Shown here in pieces: positions 57,366 to 64,000 of a stretch of 64,000 nt of DNA. This DNA is from Deferribacteres bacterium (GTDB lineage Bacteria; Zhuqueibacterota; Zhuqueibacteria; Zhuqueibacterales; Geothermadaptataceae), in the NCBI GenBank assembly GCA_020633655.1, contig JACKDF010000003.1, positions 504,634 to 568,633 on the forward strand, in the 5' to 3' direction. The notes under the pieces were generated by a model. The model had not been told where the DNA came from, ran no database searches, and was given only the letters and a program-made list of their open reading frames with translations. Every line of letters starts with the position of its first letter. The stretch's first letter is position 1. Made by a program: the position numbers and the translations under genes.

Positions 57366-58106
57366 CTATCTCTCCACTTTATCAAGAAAGGCGAAAAGCT
57401 GCAGGGCATCTTTGCTCGCTTGTTCCAGGTGTTCCTTCATGATTGTGAAAGCCGCATCACCATCCATTCTATTGATGCTGTCGTAGATTCTTTCGTGAAA
57501 ATTCACTGCTGTGTCGCTCAATGCCAGCTCCTGATTGACCATGCGAACCATTAGTGTCTTTATCTTCAGCATCAGGCTATGAATCGGATCGAGCATTAAC
57601 GGAACCAGTGGATTACCGCTTGCTCTTGCAATGCACTCGTGGAATTCAACGTCAGCTAATGCAATTATAGGCGCATCCAGAGAGCGATCTTTAAAGCGTT
57701 GCAAACTTTCTTCAAGCACAACAAGGTCCTTCGCGGTTCTGTTTTGTGCTGCCAGACGAGCAAGCTCAGGTTCAACAATTTTTCGTATTTCAAGCAAGGA
57801 GAGAATGTGATTTTTATCAAAATTTTGCTCGATGTAAAGATGCATTGGCTCACGGGCCATTTTAAAGGTATAGTCGCTCACATAAGCCCCACTGCCTCGT
57901 TTGACAGTGATCAAACCTTTTGCGCTTAAAGCCTGCAATGCTTCCCGTATGACAGTTCTGCTGACACCAAATTGTTCGCACAACTCTTTTTCCGTTGGCA
58001 GCTTTTCCCCTACAGAGAATTTCTTCTGAGTAATCGCAGTTGTCAGTTTTTTTTCTATCTTTTTCCCTAACGTTTCTCTGCCGTTAAGGTTTGGCGAAAT
58101 ATTCAT
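57366..58106 (-). CDS. GntR-family (FadR subfamily) regulator
   Basis: 246 residues. Winged helix-turn-helix at about 14-80 (LPTEKELCEQFGVSRTVIREALQALSAKGLITVKRGSGAYVSD). The FCD ligand domain follows, with metal-binding His residues expected in ADVEFHECIARASGNP and VNFHERIYDSINRMDG. The subfamily includes hexuronate repressors such as UxuR and ExuR. It precedes the kdu operon in the same direction. TTGTATGA elements flank it on both sides, so autoregulation is likely. Confidence 0.92.
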   Translation of the reverse strand: MNISPNLNGRETLGKKIEKKLTTAITQKKFSVGEKLPTEKELCEQFGVSRTVIREALQALSAKGLITVKRGSGAYVSDYTFKMAREPMHLYIEQNFDKNHILSLLEIRKIVEPELARLAAQNRTAKDLVVLEESLQRFKDRSLDAPIIALADVEFHECIARASGNPLVPLMLDPIHSLMLKIKTLMVRMVNQELALSDTAVNFHERIYDSINRMDGDAAFTIMKEHLEQASKDALQLFAFLDKVER

Positions 58107-58124
58107 TAAAAATGCAATCCAATA

Positions 58125-58188
58125 TTAGTCATACAATAAAAAAATGATATCATACAACTATGATAAAATTATAATAAAAAGAGTCAAT
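58125..58188 (-). promoter_or_regulatory. gntR promoter with two TTGTATGA elements
   Basis: Minus strand TTGACT (58188-58183), a 16-bp spacer and TATCAT (58166-58161). Directly after it lies AGTTGTATGATATC (58160-58147) and then TTATTGTATGACTAA (58139-58125). The shared TTGTATGA core, also at 57331-57349, is the likely binding sequence of the regulator encoded downstream. Confidence 0.55.
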
Positions 58189-58365
58189 TGTTTTTTTGGT
58201 TTCTTGTGAAAGCCAAGGGACGATTTTATTCAGCAACAGAGTAAATTATGAGAAAAATACAGGAGATGAGGAGTGCAGGTTTTATTTTATGATAATCAAA
58301 AGAGAACGGATGTTACCCCGAAGGACCGCAGGCGGACAGTCTCCAAAGTACCATCGGCATTGTAC

Positions 58366-58719
58366 CTAATGATCCGACCAAACACCGAGCTCATTTCCAG
58401 CGGGGTCTTTAAAATGAAATCGCCGGCCACCAGGAAAGGAAAAAATATCGACTGTAATTTCCACACCTGTTGCTGCAATTTCAGCTTTTGTCGCTTCGAG
58501 GTTTTCTGTATAAAGCACAATGAGCGGTGCACTGTTTTTTTGATCGACGGTGGCGTTAAATCCACTACTCACACCGGAATCGGAGGTATCGGCGTATTCA
58601 TCACCCCAATATTTATAATTCCAACCAAAGACCTTGGTATAAAATTCGGTTGTTCGATTCAACGTATTTTGATCAGGGGCAGAAAACTCGATGTAGTTGA
58701 TTTTCTTATTTTCTTGCAT
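58366..58719 (-). CDS. VOC-family (glyoxalase-like) protein
   Basis: 117 residues from ATG 58719 with GGAG upstream. A single vicinal-oxygen-chelate unit: INYIEFSAPDQNTLNRTTEFYTKVFGWNYKYWGDEYADT at the start and GRRFHFKDPAGNELGVWSDH at the end. The Gly/His/Glu positions needed for metal binding are only partly kept (His in RFHFKDP, Glu in NELGVW). Role unknown; such proteins are often detoxification enzymes. Confidence 0.85.
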   Translation of the reverse strand: MQENKKINYIEFSAPDQNTLNRTTEFYTKVFGWNYKYWGDEYADTSDSGVSSGFNATVDQKNSAPLIVLYTENLEATKAEIAATGVEITVDIFSFPGGRRFHFKDPAGNELGVWSDH

Positions 58720-58770
58720 GAGGTTCTCCAATTTAATAGAAAGAAAAGTGCTTGAGAAATCTATAATTCC

Positions 58771-59142
58771 TTAAGCTTCACGAATTTTCTTCTTCTCATT
58801 AAAGCTGTTTTCTTCAGACGGTTTCAATTCGTCAATCCAAATTTGTTCAGCAAGCGACAATTCTTCCTCAACTTCCAATCGTGATTTATCCACCGTTATG
58901 ATTTCCTCCAAAATTTCGAAGGTATAAAAATCCGCACCAAAAACCTTGTAATCTGCCTGTAGCGCTTTATTTGAATGTCCACCGGTTTTGAGCATAAATT
59001 TGTGTTTGTTCAACGATCCTTCAATATTCAGGCTGCTCGCCAGTAAAAATTGACCGGTTTTGGTATTTTTAATTTGAAACACCCCCGCAGGTTTTGGCCT
59101 TTCCTTGTATTCACGAACCAAATCTTTGCGTGATTTTGCCAT
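58771..59142 (-). CDS. GIY-YIG nuclease-like protein
   Basis: 123 residues from ATG 59142, preferred over upstream in-frame codons because the family match begins there. The sequence KPAGVFQIKNTKTGQFLLASSLNIEGSLNKHKFML followed by HSNKALQADYKVFGADFYTFEILEEI matches short GIY-YIG-like proteins, with GVF for GIY and a late Glu-containing helix. In contrast to true nucleases the YIG part reads LLASS, so activity is doubtful. Confidence 0.75.
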   Translation of the reverse strand: MAKSRKDLVREYKERPKPAGVFQIKNTKTGQFLLASSLNIEGSLNKHKFMLKTGGHSNKALQADYKVFGADFYTFEILEEIITVDKSRLEVEEELSLAEQIWIDELKPSEENSFNEKKKIREA

Positions 59143-59290
59143 ACTTTTCTTTCGATTGTTGGTGTTAATTGACGATGAATTTGTTAGTGCAATATCGCAT
59201 ACTGTTCGACTGAAGATTATAGACTTTTGACGGAGTACATTTATGCTTTGCACTGTGTACCCGATGCTGAAGCTAAAAAGCGTGCCTTCA

Positions 59291-59638
59291 TTATTGTGGA
59301 ATGTATTCTACAAATTTGTTGTGCCCATCCACGAGTATTGCTTTGGGCTTGACTGGTTTTTCAAACATGCCGAATGCGATGATGATGATCTCTTCCCCTT
59401 CTTTGATTAAATGGGCAGCTGCTCCGTTCATGCAAATTTCACCACTCCCCCGTTCACCTTTGATGACGTACGTTTCCAAACGGGCGCCACTCGTATTGCT
59501 GACAACCAACACTTTTTCGTATTCCCACAAATCGATTTTATCGAGTAAATCCGGATCGATGGTAATACTGCCAACATAATCGATATTGGCTTCCGTTACT
59601 GTCGCTTTATGTATTTTTGCTCGCATCAATTGACGCAT
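59291..59638 (-). CDS. panD: Aspartate 1-decarboxylase precursor
   Basis: 115 residues from ATG 59638. The self-cleavage site Gly-Ser lies in VGSITID, where Ser becomes the pyruvoyl group. RAKIHKATVTEANIDY and RGSGEICMNGAAAHLIKEGEEIIIIAFG complete the double-psi barrel. Makes beta-alanine for pantothenate and CoA. No other pan gene is near. Confidence 0.95.
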   Translation of the reverse strand: MRQLMRAKIHKATVTEANIDYVGSITIDPDLLDKIDLWEYEKVLVVSNTSGARLETYVIKGERGSGEICMNGAAAHLIKEGEEIIIIAFGMFEKPVKPKAILVDGHNKFVEYIPQ

Positions 59639-59646
59639 TTTAGTCA

Positions 59647-59946
59647 ATCCTGTTTTTATAAATCAATACGTTGAGAAATTCTGGGAATCCTGTCATGGCA
59701 TGAAAAAAGAGATGTTCTTTTTTCATGTTCAGAACATTTTGATTAGCCTGGTTTATTTCATCAAATATCGCTATTCCAGCCGGACAATATAAGTAATTTT
59801 ACGATGAAAGAAAAAAAATCTTGTTGAGGAAATCATGTAAAACAGCTGTTTATATCATAGCAATGCTATGCCTATAAAAATTCCCGAAAGATCAGGCACT
59901 TTGTATTTTTAATACGGCATCGAATAGTACCTGCACTAAATTAATT
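59647..59946. other. Intergenic stretch between panD and MITE copy 4
   Basis: No gene or clear palindrome seen. The panD gene and the plus-strand kinase diverge from here; no promoter could be singled out. Confidence 0.4.
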
Positions 59947-60147
59947 CACTCTGTAAGGAAAGGCCTGAATTACGAGTCAAATAATTGGAATTTTTAAAAC
60001 GTAGAGCCGCCGAGAAGCAAAATTACACAAAGAAAAAATTATTAAAAACTCTGCGAATCGCTGTGCCTTTACGTTAGACTAAATTTTGTTTTTATTGATG
60101 GCCATAAATCATCATGGTATAATTCATATTGTTCGTTTAACATAACC
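59947..60147 (+). repeat. MITE-like element, copy 4, diverged
   Basis: 201 bp from CACTCTGTAAGGAAAGGCCTG to TTCGTTTAACATAACC in the orientation of copies 1 and 2. Flanking octamers aattaatt and aatttact agree at only about five of eight places, fitting an older insertion. Confidence 0.8.
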
Positions 60148-60337
60148 AATTTACTCATCCTGGGTTCCAAAACCGAATCAAGTGTCGCTAATTCTCCGCA
60201 TTAAGGATTACAGGCAAGGCAACGAAAGGCTAGGATATTGAATTTAAAAGCTTAACACACCCCAATTAACACCGATATTGTAAATGAACCACAGCATACT
60301 CTGTTATAATTGTATTTGCCCAACTGGAAAAGTATAC

Positions 60338-63300
60338 ATGATATTAAAAAGAAGAATTCCCGTTCAGCCCAGCATTTCGCAAAAGACATTCGCCATTCTT
60401 CTCATTGGTCTACTCTGGGGGCTTATCACGAATCCAATTGCTGCACAGAATCTGGAATTTTTTGATGAGGAAACCGGGCTCTTGCCTCATCAACAATTTA
60501 CTCCAAAAGATTACAATGCTGGCGGGCAAAATTGGGCGATTGCACAATCAAAAAAAGGGTTAATGTATTTTGGTAATTTGAATTGCATTCTGGAATATGA
60601 TGGGACAAGCTGGCGAAAAATTTTAACGCAAAATCATTCAATCGCCCGCTCGCTGGCGTTTGACGCAAACGATCGGCTTTATATTGGGGGACATGGAGAA
60701 ATTGGTTATTTGGATGCTGATTCTACCGGGAGTTTGCACTATGTTTCCTTACTCAATAAACTGCCTAAAGAGCATCGAACATTCAATGATGTTTGGAAAA
60801 CCTATGCCAGCAAAGACGGGATTTACTTTCAAGCTTACACGCACATTTTTTTCTGGAACGGTCAGGAAATGCGTGTCATTCCCTGCGAGCCTCAATTGAA
60901 ATTCAGTTTTTTAGTCAATGATCAGCTTTTCGCTCTGCAACGAACTGTAGGAATTGTTGCAATACGCGATGGGGAGATGCACGCTGTTAAAGATGGCGGT
61001 CTCTACAAGAACGAATATATTGGCGGTATTTTACCAGTTTCCGAAAACGAATATTTGATAGTCTCCCGATTTAACGGTATTACCCGGTGTCAAATTGCGA
61101 ATGATTCACTCACTGTGTTCCAAAAAACCGGATCCGAATACATAAGTCCTTTAGCTGAAAATCCGGTTTATCCGTACACGGTATTTATGTTGCCGAATAG
61201 CAATCTTGTGATTGGTACGATAGCCCACGGAACATTCATTACGACGCAGGCTGGTGAGATTCTCCACCACATTGATGAGAGCTACAATCTGCAAAGTTAT
61301 CTCGTTTTTAACAGCTATCTTTCGGAAGATGGAGCCCTATGGCTTGCACAAAACTCAGGTATCACACGCGTTGATCTCAATTCGTTTTACACTTACTATA
61401 ATAGACAGTCTAAAGACCTTGACAATGTTTTCGATACAATTCGTTTTAAAAACAATATGTATGTCGCAACCGGCGATGGCCTTTTCAGACTGAAAAAAAA
61501 CAAAAATGGACATCCTGCTACGTTGAAACAAATTTCCAGTGAAAGCGCCATGTTCTGGAAACTCGTCGAAAGCAATGGCAAGTTGTGGGTATGTTCGACT
61601 CCTTCCGGAATATTTGAGGTTTTGGAGGATAGTTTACGAATAACCAGTGTTAAACGGCCTGTATATTCGATCTTCGCCCCTGCGAGCATCGATTCCGTAT
61701 TAATCGCCTGGACAATTGAGGGACAACTCCAAAGACTGCGATTTGAAAACAATGATTGGGTGCAGGAATTTGTTGAAGACGGGATTCCCGTAAGTGTTCG
61801 AAGAATTGTCGAATATTCATCAAGGGAATCCGATAGTATTCACACGCTCTGGGCAGGAACCGACCACGCAAAGGTGTATAAAATCAATTTCAATCAATCC
61901 TTCTCTCAAATCCTGAATATCCAAAGCTTTGATGAAAAAGACGGTCTTGTGCCTGCTGCATCGTATCCTTATGTGATCAATGATCAACTTTTTCTTGTGA
62001 ATGGGACCCATCATATTTTTGAGGTGCTCACAGATAATTCTGAAACCACTAAATTAGTACCGGCAGTATTTTTTGAAAATATATCGCTAGAAGCGAACTT
62101 AAAACTATCCAGACCACTTGCAGAAGATATTGCAGGAAATATGTGGATAAATGGCGGTGACAGGATACTAAAAATAGTCAGGGATAAGGCCGGAATCCGT
62201 CACTTTTCAACAAAAGAATTAGCAACAGTCAAGTTTGCGGAATTAGCCGAAATATACACTGACAAAAACTTCCCAAAGACATGGTTTTGCCTTGATGACA
62301 AGTTAGTGAGCGCTTCTCTTCATGCAGAAAGTGACCACGATGCTCCATTTAATACGCTGATACGCAAGGTTACACTTTCAGATAAAGATTCACTGATTTT
62401 CAACGGTGCCCAGGCTGCAACCCTTCACGAACCAGTATTCCCTTACTCTAACGATAAAATTCGTATACATTATGCTTCAAGTTTCTATATCTCAGAAGAG
62501 GAGAATGAATATAGACTGCAATTGATTGGGCAAGATGAAATGTGGTCCGAATGGACAAAGGATACCTATTGCGATTACATGAATTTATCCGAGGGTGACT
62601 ACAAACTAAGAATCCAGGCTCGCAACATCTACGGTCAACTTGGGAACGAAGTATCGTATGCATTTACGATTTTACCACCGTGGTATCGCGCATGGTGGGC
62701 CTATCTCATTTATGCGCTCGTATTGCTGACATTAATCGCGGTTGTTGTAAAATTACGGGTGAATAAAATTGAGCATCAGAAGCAGGAATTGGAAAATCTC
62801 GTGCTTGAGCGCACTGCCCAGTTGGTGAATGTCAACAAAGAATTGCTAAAGGCAAAGGATACGGCTGAGGCGGCAACTCGCGCCAAAAGTGAATTTCTTG
62901 CCAATATGAGTCACGAAATTCGCACACCGATGAATGGTGTTATTGGAATGACGGATATTTTATTGGAAATGCAACTCAACAACGAGCAAAAGGAAGTTGC
63001 CAACACGATAAAATATTCTGGTGAATCACTGCTGACGATCATTAACGATATTCTCGATTTTTCGAAAATTGAAGCTGGGAAAATGACCCTGGAATCCACC
63101 AATTTTGATTTTTATGACTTGCTTGAGCACATCAGAAAAATGCTTAATATTATTGCGAAAGAAAAGCACAGCAGTTTAAGCTATGAAATTGATTCCGATA
63201 CACCACGATTTCTTATCGGCGATCCGGTTCGGTTGCGACAAATCATCATAAATTACACCAACAACGCGTTAAAGTTTTCAAATAGAAATCCTGTTACGAT

Positions 63301-64000
63301 TCGTGTGAAGCCAATAAGCCGAATCAACAGCCGTATCCGATTGAAAATTGATGTCATCGACAGGGGGATTGGCATTCCCGCAGACAAGATAAATTCCTTG
63401 TTCACCTCCTTTTCCCAGGTCGATAGCTCGACAACACGCACCTTTGGAGGGACGGGGCTTGGGCTCACAATAGCCAAAAAACTCAGTGAAATGATGAACG
63501 GTGAAGTGGGTGTCATAAGTGAACCGGGTAAAGGTTCAACGTTCTGGTCGGTTATTGAAATGCAGATTGGCTGGACGCACAGCACTAGGGAGGAAACACT
63601 CATCCCACAAATTATCCAAATCGAAAAAGCGCATCTTCGCATTCTTCTCGCCGAAGACAATCAAGTAAACCAAAAAGTGGCCATTCGAACATTGAATTTG
63701 CTCGGCTATAAAGCGGACATTGCTGAAAATGGTAAAATTGCTCTGGAAATGCTGCGAAAACAAGTTTATCAGCTCGTACTCATGGATGTGCAAATGCCGG
63801 AAATGGACGGCTATGAAACGACCCAGGCAATTCGACGGGGAGCAGCTGGCAAACACAATAAAGACGTGTCAATTATCGCAATGACGGCCAACGCTATGAA
63901 AGGTGATCGCGAGCAGTGTATCGCTGCGGGAATGAACGATTATGTTGCCAAACCTATTAAAAGGGATGAGCTGGAACACGCTATCGAGAAAGTATTAAAA
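60338..64000 (+). CDS. Hybrid two-component sensor kinase with propeller sensor and receiver domain
   Basis: Open from ATG 60338 to the window end, 1221 codons. Signal or anchor helix at about 18-37 (FAILLIGLLWGLITNPIAAQ), a long Reg_prop-like periplasmic region, Y_Y_Y domain near 700-780, transmembrane helix near 787-808, coiled linker, HisKA with His859 in LANMSHEIRTPMNG, HATPase with FGGTGLGLTIAKKL, and a receiver with Asp1150 in VLMDVQMPEMDGYE. It reaches DELEHAIEKVLK, where such proteins usually end, so only a few residues are probably missing. Unlike the kinase at 1-2759, its receiver is visible and no AraC output domain is expected if it ends here. Target unknown. Confidence 0.93.
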   Translation, partial: MILKRRIPVQPSISQKTFAILLIGLLWGLITNPIAAQNLEFFDEETGLLPHQQFTPKDYNAGGQNWAIAQSKKGLMYFGNLNCILEYDGTSWRKILTQNHSIARSLAFDANDRLYIGGHGEIGYLDADSTGSLHYVSLLNKLPKEHRTFNDVWKTYASKDGIYFQAYTHIFFWNGQEMRVIPCEPQLKFSFLVNDQLFALQRTVGIVAIRDGEMHAVKDGGLYKNEYIGGILPVSENEYLIVSRFNGITRCQIANDSLTVFQKTGSEYISPLAENPVYPYTVFMLPNSNLVIGTIAHGTFITTQAGEILHHIDESYNLQSYLVFNSYLSEDGALWLAQNSGITRVDLNSFYTYYNRQSKDLDNVFDTIRFKNNMYVATGDGLFRLKKNKNGHPATLKQISSESAMFWKLVESNGKLWVCSTPSGIFEVLEDSLRITSVKRPVYSIFAPASIDSVLIAWTIEGQLQRLRFENNDWVQEFVEDGIPVSVRRIVEYSSRESDSIHTLWAGTDHAKVYKINFNQSFSQILNIQSFDEKDGLVPAASYPYVINDQLFLVNGTHHIFEVLTDNSETTKLVPAVFFENISLEANLKLSRPLAEDIAGNMWINGGDRILKIVRDKAGIRHFSTKELATVKFAELAEIYTDKNFPKTWFCLDDKLVSASLHAESDHDAPFNTLIRKVTLSDKDSLIFNGAQAATLHEPVFPYSNDKIRIHYASSFYISEEENEYRLQLIGQDEMWSEWTKDTYCDYMNLSEGDYKLRIQARNIYGQLGNEVSYAFTILPPWYRAWWAYLIYALVLLTLIAVVVKLRVNKIEHQKQELENLVLERTAQLVNVNKELLKAKDTAEAATRAKSEFLANMSHEIRTPMNGVIGMTDILLEMQLNNEQKEVANTIKYSGESLLTIINDILDFSKIEAGKMTLESTNFDFYDLLEHIRKMLNIIAKEKHSSLSYEIDSDTPRFLIGDPVRLRQIIINYTNNALKFSNRNPVTIRVKPISRINSRIRLKIDVIDRGIGIPADKINSLFTSFSQVDSSTTRTFGGTGLGLTIAKKLSEMMNGEVGVISEPGKGSTFWSVIEMQIGWTHSTREETLIPQIIQIEKAHLRILLAEDNQVNQKVAIRTLNLLGYKADIAENGKIALEMLRKQVYQLVLMDVQMPEMDGYETTQAIRRGAAGKHNKDVSIIAMTANAMKGDREQCIAAGMNDYVAKPIKRDELEHAIEKVLK

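Overview
The window is a bacterial chromosome segment with protein-coding genes on almost the whole length, nearly all on the minus strand. Two giant one-protein sensor kinases with beta-propeller sensor regions (one cut by each window edge), exported and Tat-exported oxidoreductases, lipoproteins, a GH92 glycosidase, PmoA-type (DUF6807) proteins and hexuronate genes suggest a polysaccharide-degrading member of the FCB group (Bacteroidota, Calditrichota or a relative). This is inferred from gene content; there is no rRNA or other marker to place it. No tRNA, rRNA or CRISPR array was seen.

Layout. 1-10423: a probable single operon for L-rhamnose use, in transcription order promoter, rhaI isomerase, NCS1-type permease, a 56-residue membrane protein, LacI regulator, tandem class II aldolase, GH92 lipoprotein, hybrid sensor kinase. 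11294-23348: mixed genes, including SRPBCC protein, outer-membrane protein, dimethylargininase plus amino-acid permease, two aldo-keto reductases and the relic of a third, two AraC regulators, an exported double-DTG aspartic protease with PDZ, and an alginate-lyase-family polysaccharide lyase. 23599-29393: a three-gene restriction-modification-like system (two adenine methyltransferase proteins and a GIY-YIG/helicase fusion) interrupted by an IS200-like/RAYT unit that has triplicated the 5' end of one methyltransferase gene. 29592-39840: MttB-family protein, KDG kinase, LarA-family protein, two MocA-type oxidoreductases and two DUF6807 proteins. 39870-43261: accessory island with antitoxin-like protein, attC-like palindrome, zinc-finger/pentapeptide/membrane fusion, IS200 and a HEPN-like protein. 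43271-58188: a hexuronate regulon (two gnd genes, uxuB, lacI, uxaC, transaldolase, transketolase, uxaE, kduD, kduI, esterase, gntR). 58366-64000: VOC protein, GIY-YIG protein, panD and the second hybrid sensor kinase on the plus strand.

How the genes work together. UxaC, UxaE and UxuB interconvert glucuronate, fructuronate, tagaturonate and mannonate; KduI and KduD turn the unsaturated uronate products of lyases into 2-keto-3-deoxygluconate; KdgK phosphorylates it. Transketolase, transaldolase and two 6-phosphogluconate dehydrogenases serve the pentose phosphate pathway. Together with the rhamnose operon and a lyase, this fits growth on a rhamnose- and uronate-containing polymer such as an ulvan-like or pectin-like glycan, but the polymer is an inference. 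Rhamnulokinase, mannonate dehydratase and KDPG aldolase are not in the window.

The intergenic DNA is rich in palindromes. The clearest is a roughly 200-bp MITE-like element present four times, two copies of which are flanked by perfect 8-bp direct repeats.
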